A stretch of 64,000 bases of DNA from Kitasatospora mediocidica KCTC 9733 (GTDB lineage Bacteria; Actinomycetota; Actinomycetes; Streptomycetales; Streptomycetaceae): the NCBI RefSeq assembly GCF_000744225.1, contig NZ_JQLN01000002.1, forward strand, positions 1-64,000, given 5' to 3'. Position 1 is the stretch's first letter; every line of letters begins with the position of its first letter. Shown one piece after another: positions 52,589 through 59,789 of the stretch. The notes beneath the pieces are model-generated. The model was not told the origin of the DNA and did no database searches. It worked only from the letters and a program-made list of their open reading frames with translations. The position numbers were made by a program, and so were the translations under genes.

Positions 52589-52861
52589 CACCGGTCACGG
52601 CCGGCGGGCGCCTCATCTTCTTCTCATGAAACGTTCGGCACGCTGGTCGGACGAGTTGCCGCAGGGGCCGGGCGGATGCAGCGGTTCCTGGCGGAACTCG
52701 TCGAGGCCGCAAGGGAACTGAGTACCAGTCGGCTGATCGCACTTCCATCGCGCCGCCCGCCTTCGCCCTGTCGGCGGCCGGCCGGTGGACAGCGCCCGTT
52801 CCGAGGCATCAGTCGGACCGGGTGTCATCGGCGGGACACACCTTGGCGGGGGTGCCCGCAG

Positions 52862-52889
52862 CGGGGCCGCCCTGGCGGGGGCGGCCCCG
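52862..52889 (-). terminator. Hairpin after murA
   Basis: CGGGGCCGCC (52862-52871) and GGCGGCCCCG (52880-52889) form a 10-bp stem 23 nt beyond the murA stop. It lies in the 324-nt convergent gap 52589-52912, in which no gene is supported. Confidence 0.65.
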
Positions 52890-52912
52890 TACTCCGTTCG
52901 TCCCGGGTGCCG

Positions 52913-54259
52913 TCAGACCGCGAGGACCGCGAGCTCCTCGGTCGGCAGGTCGACGTGGGCGCCGAGCGCGCGCAGCTTCTCCATGAAGTTCTCGTAGCCA
53001 CGGTTGATCAGCGAGATGCCGTGCACCGTGGACGTGCCCTCGGCGGCCAGCGCCGCGATCAGGTACGAGAAACCGCCGCGCAGGTCGGGGATGACCAGCT
53101 CGCCGCCGAGCAGCTTGGACGGCCCGGACACCACCGCGGAGTGCAGGAAGTTGCGCTGTCCGAAGCGGCAGGGGGAGCCGCCCAGGCACTCGCGGAAGAG
53201 CTGGATGTGAGCGCCCATCTGGTTGAGCGCGGAGGTGAAGCCGAGCCGCGACTCGTACACCGTCTCGTGCACGATGGAGAGGCCCGCGGCCTGGGTCAGC
53301 GCGACCACCAGCGGCTGCTGCCAGTCGGTCTGGAAGCCGGGGTGCACGTCGGTCTCCAGCGCGATGGCGCTCAGCTCGCCGCCCGGGTGCCAGAAGCGGA
53401 TGCCCTCGTCGTCCACCGCGAAGGCGCCGCCGACCTTCCGGAAGGTGTTCAGGAAGGTCATCATCTCCAGCTGGCGGGCACCGCGGACGTAGATGTCGCC
53501 CTTGGTGGCCAGCGCGGCGCAGGCCCAGGAGGCGGCCTCCAGACGGTCCGGCAGCGCGCGGTGGTTGTAGCCGCCGAGCTCGTCCACCCCGGTGATCAGG
53601 ATGGTCCGGTCGGTGCCCATCGAGATGATCGCGCCCATCTTCTGCAGGACGCAGATCAGGTCGACGATCTCGGGCTCGATGGCGGCGTTGCGCAGCTCGG
53701 TGTCGCCCTCGGCCAGCACGGCGGTGAGCAGCACCTGCTCGGTGGCGCCGACCGACGGGTACGGCAGCTCGATCCGGGTGCCGCGCAGACGCTGCGCCGC
53801 CACCAGGTAGGTGCCCTGCGGGTGCTTCTCGATGGTGGCGCCGAACTGGCGCAGCACCTCGAAGTGGAAGTCGACCGGACGGCCGCCGATGTCGCAGCCG
53901 CCCAGGCCCGGGATGAAGGCGTGGCCGAGCCGGTGCAGCAGCGGGCCGCAGAACAGGATCGGGATCCGCGAGGAGCCGGCGTGCGCGTCGATGTCCGCGA
54001 CGTTGGCGCTCTCCACGTGCGAGGGGTCGAGGATCAGCTCGCCCTCCTCCTCGCCGCTGCGCACGGTCACGCCGTGCAGCTGGAGCAGGCCGCGCACCAC
54101 CTTGACGTCGCGGATGTCCGGGACGTTGCGCAGTCTGCTGGGGCCCGTCCCGAGCAGGGCGGCGACCATGGCCTTGGGGACCAGGTTCTTCGCACCGCGG
54201 ACACGGATTTCGCCTTCGAGGGGATTTCCGCCGTGGACCAGCAGGACGTCGTCGGTCAT
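52913..54259 (-). CDS. murA: UDP-N-acetylglucosamine 1-carboxyvinyltransferase MurA
   Basis: A 448-aa enzyme from ATG 54257-54259 (MTDDVLLVHGG). It transfers enolpyruvate to UDP-GlcNAc, the first committed peptidoglycan step. EIRVRGAKNLVPKAMVAALL near the start replaces the more usual SGAKNAALPILAAALL pattern but keeps the catalytic Lys-Asn. The fosfomycin-target loop reads LGGCDIGGRP with Cys122 present, unlike the Asp form of mycobacteria, so sensitivity is predicted. In-frame upstream extension has no family homology. Streptomycetes often have a second murA elsewhere. Confidence 0.95.
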   Translation of the reverse strand: MTDDVLLVHGGNPLEGEIRVRGAKNLVPKAMVAALLGTGPSRLRNVPDIRDVKVVRGLLQLHGVTVRSGEEEGELILDPSHVESANVADIDAHAGSSRIPILFCGPLLHRLGHAFIPGLGGCDIGGRPVDFHFEVLRQFGATIEKHPQGTYLVAAQRLRGTRIELPYPSVGATEQVLLTAVLAEGDTELRNAAIEPEIVDLICVLQKMGAIISMGTDRTILITGVDELGGYNHRALPDRLEAASWACAALATKGDIYVRGARQLEMMTFLNTFRKVGGAFAVDDEGIRFWHPGGELSAIALETDVHPGFQTDWQQPLVVALTQAAGLSIVHETVYESRLGFTSALNQMGAHIQLFRECLGGSPCRFGQRNFLHSAVVSGPSKLLGGELVIPDLRGGFSYLIAALAAEGTSTVHGISLINRGYENFMEKLRALGAHVDLPTEELAVLAV

Positions 54260-54557
54260 CGTTCTCGCAATCGGGGGTTCGCAGCCGAAGTGGCAGGAGT
54301 GAGGGGCGCGTGGCGCGGGCCGCACGGGCGCCACCTTCGGTAGATGGTAGTAGGAGGTTCTTTGGTTCCCGTGAGATCGCGTGGTGATCATGCTCTCTTA
54401 GGGTGGAAGGTCGGTCGTATGCCCGCCGGACGGGTGAGGGCACGGGTGCGCGAGGTTTGACCGCGAGTGCCGGGGAAACGGCCGTGGGGCCAAGGGAGTC
54501 GGACGAGCTTTCGTGTTGGGTACCCGCCCGGGCCTGAGCTGCGGGATCATGTGAGAC

Positions 54558-55127
54558 ATGACCGCGGCCCCTTCGCACACCGGCCGACTGCTCGTCGCGA
54601 CTCCGATGCTCACCGATCCGAATTTCGCCCGATCGGTGGTGCTGCTGCTCGACCACGACGTGCAGGGCGCGCTCGGCGTCGTCCTCAACCGGCCCACTCC
54701 GGTGGACGTCTCCGACGTGCTGGACGGCTGGGCGGAGCTGGCGGGCGCGCCGCCGGTGGTCTTCCAGGGCGGCCCGGTCGGTCTGGACTCGGCCCTCGCG
54801 GTCGCGGTGGTGCCGGGTGAGCCCGGGCCGGCCGACCCGCTCGGCTGGCGCCGGGTGCACGGCGCGATCGGGCTCGTCGACCTGGAAGCCCCGCCGCAGA
54901 TCCTGGCCGGCGGGCTGGGCGGACTGCGGGTCTTCGCCGGCTACGCGGGCTGGACCCCGGGGCAGCTGGAGGTCGAGATCAACGAGGGCGCCTGGTACCT
55001 GGTCGACTCCGAGCCGGGGGACATCTCCTGCCCGGACCCGGAGCGGCTGTGGCGCGCGGTGCTGCGGCGTCAACGTGGTGCGTTGGCGATGCTGGCGACC
55101 TATCCGGAGGACCCGACGCTCAACTGA
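54558..55127 (+). CDS. YqgE/AlgH family protein (UPF0301)
   Basis: A 189-aa protein of normal family length. The conserved start TGRLLVATPMLTDPNFARSVVLLLDHD and the GALGVVLNRPTP segment are clear, with RVFAGYAGWTPGQLEVEINEGAWYLV near residue 128. Function is not established; AlgH-type proteins are linked to transcription control in pseudomonads. Divergent from murA with 298 nt between, in which no promoter could be assigned. Confidence 0.94.
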   Translation: MTAAPSHTGRLLVATPMLTDPNFARSVVLLLDHDVQGALGVVLNRPTPVDVSDVLDGWAELAGAPPVVFQGGPVGLDSALAVAVVPGEPGPADPLGWRRVHGAIGLVDLEAPPQILAGGLGGLRVFAGYAGWTPGQLEVEINEGAWYLVDSEPGDISCPDPERLWRAVLRRQRGALAMLATYPEDPTLN

Positions 55128-55199
55128 GCGGGCCCGCCGCTCGGAGGCTCGGCGTCGCGGTGGTCCGTTTCCGGTACGGCCCCCATAGACTTGGCCCTC

Positions 55200-55481
55200 A
55201 TGAGCACTCTTGAGCCCGAGCGCGGCCTCGGCACCGGCACCCTGGTCGAGCCCGTCCCCCAGGTCTCCCACGGGGACGGCGACCACGAGCGCTTCGCGCA
55301 CTATGTCCAGAAGGACAAGATCATGGAGAGCGCGCTCTCCGGCTCCCCGGTGGTCGCGCTCTGCGGCAAGGTCTGGGTGCCCGGGCGCGACCCGAAGAAG
55401 TACCCCGTCTGTCCGATGTGCAAGGAGATCTTCGAGGGCATCGAGCCGGCCGGCGGCGACAAGTCGGGCGACAAGCAGTAG
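55200..55481 (+). CDS. DUF3039 domain-containing protein
   Basis: A 93-aa acidic protein from ATG 55200. The conserved HERFAHYVQKDKIMESALSG and VALCGKVWVPGRDPKKYPVCPMCKEIFE give a three-Cys zinc-ribbon-like motif. Widespread in actinobacteria, function unknown. TAGACT at 55186-55191, eight nt before the ATG, fits a -10 of a leaderless transcript; the -35 is poor. Confidence 0.92.
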   Translation: MSTLEPERGLGTGTLVEPVPQVSHGDGDHERFAHYVQKDKIMESALSGSPVVALCGKVWVPGRDPKKYPVCPMCKEIFEGIEPAGGDKSGDKQ

Positions 55482-55551
55482 TCCGATCGGGTGTTGACCA
55501 CTGTCCTCAGTGGTCTATGCCAATCGAGGGTCGGCGCGGCAGGATGGCCGG

Positions 55552-57159
55552 ATGGACCTCATCCCCGCTCCGTCGAGCGCCGGCTTCCCCGATGCGCAGG
55601 GCCTGTCGCTGGGTCCGCGGACGACGATGGACGGCGGCCCCGGCACCGGCGCGGCCGTCCAGTGGCTGCGCACGGTGCTCGGCGCCGCCACCGGGCTGCC
55701 GCTGGCCCCCGCGCCGTCCCCGGACATCGAGCTGCGCCTGGACGCCGCGCTCGGCCCCGAGGAGTACCGGATCACCGTCGCGGACGGCCGGGCCCTGCTC
55801 ACCGCCGGGGGAGCGGGCGGCGCCGGGTGGGCGGCGCAGACGCTCCGTCAGCTGCTCGGCCCGGAGGCCTACCGGGGTGCGCCGCTGCGCCGCACCGGCT
55901 GGTCACTGCCGGCCTGCACGATCGCCGACGCCCCGCGGTTCGGCTGGCGTGGCGTCCTGCTGGACGTCTCGCGGCACTTCCTGCCCAAGGCCGGCCTCCT
56001 GCGCTACGTCGACCTGCTGGCCGCGCACAAGCTCAACGTGCTGCACCTGCACCTGACCGACGACCAGGGCTGGCGCTTCGAGGTCCGGCGCTACCCCCGG
56101 CTCACCGCGACGGGCGGCTGGCGGGAGCGCTCGATGGTCGGCTTCCGGGCCGCCAACCGGCGTGACGACCGCCCGCACGGCGGCTTCTACACCCAGGACG
56201 ACCTGCGCGAGCTGGTCGCCTACGCGGCCGAGCGCGGCATCACCGTGGTCCCCGAGATCGACCTGCCCGGCCACATGCAGGCCGCCATCGCGGCCTACCC
56301 GGAGCTGGGCAACACCGACGTGGTCGACACGGCCGCGCTCGGCGTGTGGACCGACTGGGGGGTCAGCCCCAACGTGCTGAACGTCTCGGACGCCACCCTC
56401 GCCTTCTTCGAGGGCGTCCTGGAGGAGTTGCTGGAGGTCTTCCCGTCCGAGTTCGTCCACTTCGGCGGTGACGAGTGCCCCAAGGACCAGTGGCGGGCCA
56501 GCCCCGCCGCCCAGGCCCGGATGCGCGAGCTGGGGCTGGCGGACGAGGACGCGCTTCAGAGCTGGTTCATCGGGCACTTCGACCGCTGGCTGGCCGCGCG
56601 CGGACGCCGGCTGATCGGCTGGGACGAGATCCTGGAGGGAGGTTTGGCGCCCGGGGCGGCGGTCTCCTCCTGGCGCGGGTACGCGGGCGGGGTGGCGGCC
56701 GCGCGGGCCGGGCACGACGTGGTGATGTGCCCGGAGCAGCACGTCTACCTGGACCACCGGCAGGCGGACGGCGAGGACGAGCCGATCCCGGTCGGCTTCG
56801 TCCGCTCGCTGGAGGACGTCTACCGCTTCGAGCCGGTGCCGCCGTCACTCGACCCGGTGAGTGCCCGTCATGTGATCGGCACCCAGGCGAACCTGTGGAG
56901 CGAGTTCGCGGACGACGCGCGGGACCTCGACTTCCGCGCCTTCCCCCGGCTGGCGGCCTTCGCCGAGGTGGCCTGGTCGGCCCTGCCGGCCGATCCCGCG
57001 GCCCGGGACTGGCCCGGTTTCGAGCGCCGGATGCGCACCCACTACGCCCGGCTGGACGCCCTCGGGGTGGAGTACCGCCCGCCCGGCGGCCCGCACCCGT
57101 GGCAGCGCCGGCCCGGCGTGCTGGGGCGGCCGGCGGCAGGGCCGCCACCTGCGGTCTGA
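55552..57159 (+). CDS. Beta-N-acetylhexosaminidase (GH20)
   Basis: A 535-aa glycoside hydrolase family 20 enzyme from ATG 55552. An N-terminal alpha/beta domain (about 1-120) is followed by the TIM barrel with LDVSRHFLPKAGLLRYVDLLA and LHLHLTDDQGWRFEV. The catalytic Asp-Glu pair lies in FVHFGGDE (D307-E308), and WDEILEGG and the late Trp residues also match. It cleaves terminal GlcNAc or GalNAc, for example from chitooligosaccharides. There is no signal peptide, so it is probably intracellular. Appears monocistronic. Confidence 0.94.
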   Translation: MDLIPAPSSAGFPDAQGLSLGPRTTMDGGPGTGAAVQWLRTVLGAATGLPLAPAPSPDIELRLDAALGPEEYRITVADGRALLTAGGAGGAGWAAQTLRQLLGPEAYRGAPLRRTGWSLPACTIADAPRFGWRGVLLDVSRHFLPKAGLLRYVDLLAAHKLNVLHLHLTDDQGWRFEVRRYPRLTATGGWRERSMVGFRAANRRDDRPHGGFYTQDDLRELVAYAAERGITVVPEIDLPGHMQAAIAAYPELGNTDVVDTAALGVWTDWGVSPNVLNVSDATLAFFEGVLEELLEVFPSEFVHFGGDECPKDQWRASPAAQARMRELGLADEDALQSWFIGHFDRWLAARGRRLIGWDEILEGGLAPGAAVSSWRGYAGGVAAARAGHDVVMCPEQHVYLDHRQADGEDEPIPVGFVRSLEDVYRFEPVPPSLDPVSARHVIGTQANLWSEFADDARDLDFRAFPRLAAFAEVAWSALPADPAARDWPGFERRMRTHYARLDALGVEYRPPGGPHPWQRRPGVLGRPAAGPPPAV

Positions 57160-57477
57160 TCATCGTGGCGGTATGGGGAACCTTGACAGGCAGGTCCTAC
57201 GTCAAGAAAAGATGAACATCAGGTCCGATTCGTTCCAGATCTGCCCGAAAGGTGACCGGAATGTCCGGCACCCCGGAGGTGATCACCTCGTGTGATGTGC
57301 CAGAGTTGCCCGACCCAGACCGGCTGCTTCTGTTCGGCAGCCCAGGCCCGTACTCTACGGGCGGTACCGCAGACCTGCGGTGCGGGACGAACCGGCCGGC
57401 CCTCGCGTCGGCCGCCGAGAGGCCGTGCTCAGCCCGAGTGAGCCCAGCCTGAGTGAGTGGAGCACGGTGGGATCCTG
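57160..57477. other. 318-nt gap before the molybdoenzyme-like operon
   Basis: No gene is supported. TTGACA occurs at 57183-57188 but without a proper -10. TACTCT at about 57352 and the palindrome GCGGTACCGC at 57361-57370 are possible operon control elements. Confidence 0.3.
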
Positions 57478-58374
57478 GTGAACCGGACGATCATGCTGCC
57501 GACCTCCCTCGACGAGGCCGTCGAGGCACTGGCCGCCAGCCCCGCCGCGGTACCGGTGGCCGGTGGCACCGACCTGATGGAGGCCGTCAACGCCGGGCGG
57601 CTGCGGCCGGCCGCGCTGATCGGCCTCGGCCGGATCACCGAACTGCGCGGCTGGCGCTACGAGGACGGCGGAACCGCCGTGCTCGGCGCCGGGCTGACGC
57701 TGGCCCGGATGGACCGGCCCGACTTCGCCGCCCTCATCCCCGCGCTCGCCGACGCCGCGCGCACCGCCGGCCCGCCGCAGACCCGCAACGTCGGGACGCT
57801 CGGCGGCAACATCGCCACCGCCGCCCCGGCCGGCGACACCCTCCCGGTGCTGGCCGCGCTGGAGGCCAGCGTGACGCTGGCCCGGCCCGGCGTCACCCGC
57901 GAGGTCCCGGTCAGCCACCTGCTCACCGGCCTCGACCCGATGCGCCCGGGCGAACTGCTCACCTGGGTCCGGGTCCCGCTGCTGAACGCTCCGCAGGTCT
58001 TCCTCAAGGCCACCGGCCGCAGTGGCCCCTCCCGGGCCACCGCCTCCGTCGCGCTCGTCCTGGACCCGGCCCGGCGCGCCGTGCGCTGCGCGGTGGGCGC
58101 CGTCGCGCCGGTGCCGCTGCGGCCGCTGGAGGCCGAGGCGTGGGTGGCCGGCTGCATCGACTGGGACGCCCGGGGCGAGGAGGGCGTGCCGGCCATCGAC
58201 CCGGCCGCCGCGGCCGCCTTCGGCGAGTACGTGGCGAGTGCGTGCGTACCGGACGGGTACGGCGGCGACGCCGCGTCGGGACTCCCCGCAGAGGGGCCGA
58301 CGGCCGAGGCGCTGCGGCTGCGGCGTACCGTGGCCGTGCTGGCCCGCCGGGCACTGGGAAGGGCGCTGAAGTGA
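57478..58374 (+). CDS. FAD-binding subunit of a xanthine dehydrogenase-like complex
   Basis: A 298-aa CoxM/XDHB-type FAD protein; GTG 57478 is chosen over GTG 57457 because the family homology starts at residue 5. FAD motifs are PVAGGTDLMEAV (about 23-34) and TLGGNIATAAPAGD (about 103-116). The C-terminal CO-dehydrogenase flavoprotein domain follows. It should pass electrons from the 2Fe-2S subunit to an acceptor. First gene of a three-gene operon with 4-nt overlaps. Confidence 0.9.
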   Translation: MNRTIMLPTSLDEAVEALAASPAAVPVAGGTDLMEAVNAGRLRPAALIGLGRITELRGWRYEDGGTAVLGAGLTLARMDRPDFAALIPALADAARTAGPPQTRNVGTLGGNIATAAPAGDTLPVLAALEASVTLARPGVTREVPVSHLLTGLDPMRPGELLTWVRVPLLNAPQVFLKATGRSGPSRATASVALVLDPARRAVRCAVGAVAPVPLRPLEAEAWVAGCIDWDARGEEGVPAIDPAAAAAFGEYVASACVPDGYGGDAASGLPAEGPTAEALRLRRTVAVLARRALGRALK

Positions 58375-59789
58375 CGGCTGACGTGACGGCTGATGTGGCG
58401 GCTGACATGACGAACCACCCTGTCCACCCGGTCGACGAGCGCCCCTGCGCGTCCTACACGCTGCGGGTCAACGGCTTCGAACGGCCCGTCACGGACGCCT
58501 GGATCGGCGAGAGCCTGCTCTACGTGCTGCGCGAGCGGCTCGGCCTGGCCGGCGCCAAGAACGGCTGCGAGCAGGGCGAGTGCGGTGCCTGTTCGGTGCA
58601 GGTGGACGGCCAACTGGTGGCCGGCTGCCTGGTCCCGGCCGCGCTGGCCGCGGACAGCGAGATCAGCACCGTGGAGGGCCTGTCGGCCGGCGGCGCGGCC
58701 AGCGACGTCCAGCAGGCACTCGCCGACTCGGGCGCAGTGCAGTGCGGCTACTGCACGCCCGGCATGGCGATGGCGGTGCACGACCTGCTGCAGCGCAACC
58801 ACCGGCCCAGCGAGGTCGAGGCGCGCCAGGCGCTCTGCGGCAACCTCTGCCGCTGCACGGGCTACCGCAGCGCGCTGGCGGCCGTCCAGACGGTGGCGGA
58901 CGCGCGGTCGGCGGCGCTGCTGGAGGCCGAGGAGGCCGCCGCCGAGGGCGTGGGCGAGGCCGCTGAACCGGCGGCCGCCGACGCGTCGGCGCAGGGGCGG
59001 CAGGCACCCGTGCAGGCGCCGGCTCCGGCGGAACCCGAGGTTCCCGACCTGCCGGTGTATCAGGACGCCTGGACCGAGACGGCCGCGGCCGGGGAGGTCC
59101 CGGTCTTCGGGAACGACGACAGCGGCTGGATCGTCGCCCAGCCCTTCGAGGCACCCCAGGCCTTCGACACCCCCCAGCCCTTCGAGGCACCGCAGCCCTT
59201 CGACACCCCGCAGCCGTTCGAGGCGCCCCAGGCGTTCGACCAGCCGCAGGCGTACGAGGCGGCCCAGGGCTTCGAGGCGGCGCAGCACTTCGAGGGCACC
59301 CGGATGCCCGGACCGGCCCACCCCGCCCAGCCGGCCGGCGGCTACGAGCCGTCGCCGACGGCGGTGGGCACCGGCGTCGGTGTCGGGGTGATCCCGCCGC
59401 AGGGCTACCCGGGGTACGAGGCGACCGCGTACGGCCCCGGCACGGTGTACGCCTCCGGCGCGACCTACGAGCCCACGCCCGCCCACGGCACCAGCGCGCC
59501 GGGCGCGCCGTTCGAGGGCACGCCGGCGCACGGCACGCCGTACGAGCCCACCCCCGCGCACGGCACGCCGTACGGGACTCCCGCCCAGGGCACCCCGTAC
59601 CCGGGCTACCCCGACCAGCAGTACGCCGGCACCCCGTACGAGGGCGCGGGCTACGAGGGCACTCCGTACGACCGCGCGTCCTACGACGGCGTCGGGTACG
59701 ACGGGACCGTCTACGAACCCGCGCCCGCCGCGCCCTACGACGCGACCCCCGCGCACGGCCTCCGCCTCCCCGAGGACGACCACGCATGA
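58371..59789 (+). CDS. 2Fe-2S subunit of a xanthine dehydrogenase-like complex with long disordered tail
   Basis: A 472-aa protein from GTG 58371 (GTGA overlap). Residues 26-180 are the normal small subunit: plant-type cluster C66, C71, C74, C86 (NGCEQGECGACSV) and the second cluster C125, C128, C160, C162 (CGYCTPG, LCGNLCRCTGY). Residues ~190-472 are an extra low-complexity tail rich in Pro, Tyr, Glu, Gly. It has QPFEAPQ/QPFDTPQ repeats and then TPAHGTPYE repeats. Typical members end at ~160-200 aa. It overlaps the large-subunit gene by 4 nt (ATGA), so the frame is intact to the end. Confidence 0.9.
   Translation: MTADVTADVAADMTNHPVHPVDERPCASYTLRVNGFERPVTDAWIGESLLYVLRERLGLAGAKNGCEQGECGACSVQVDGQLVAGCLVPAALAADSEISTVEGLSAGGAASDVQQALADSGAVQCGYCTPGMAMAVHDLLQRNHRPSEVEARQALCGNLCRCTGYRSALAAVQTVADARSAALLEAEEAAAEGVGEAAEPAAADASAQGRQAPVQAPAPAEPEVPDLPVYQDAWTETAAAGEVPVFGNDDSGWIVAQPFEAPQAFDTPQPFEAPQPFDTPQPFEAPQAFDQPQAYEAAQGFEAAQHFEGTRMPGPAHPAQPAGGYEPSPTAVGTGVGVGVIPPQGYPGYEATAYGPGTVYASGATYEPTPAHGTSAPGAPFEGTPAHGTPYEPTPAHGTPYGTPAQGTPYPGYPDQQYAGTPYEGAGYEGTPYDRASYDGVGYDGTVYEPAPAAPYDATPAHGLRLPEDDHA
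59140..59290 (+). repeat. In-frame repeats encoding PFEAPQ/PFDTPQ units
   Basis: Several imperfect copies of a unit such as CAGCCCTTCGAGGCACCC. They encode alternating PFEAPQ and PFDTPQ in the tail of the 2Fe-2S subunit. A second repeat block with CACGGCACGCCGTACG lies at about 59470-59600. Confidence 0.8.

Noticed and set aside
52626..52721. 31-codon ORF after the histidine kinase gene
   Set aside because: There is no ribosome site, composition is not distinctive and it has no context support.
52809..55301. 830-codon minus-strand frame over murA and algH
   Set aside because: Composition is Arg/Ala/Gly-rich and overlaps two well-supported genes in other frames.
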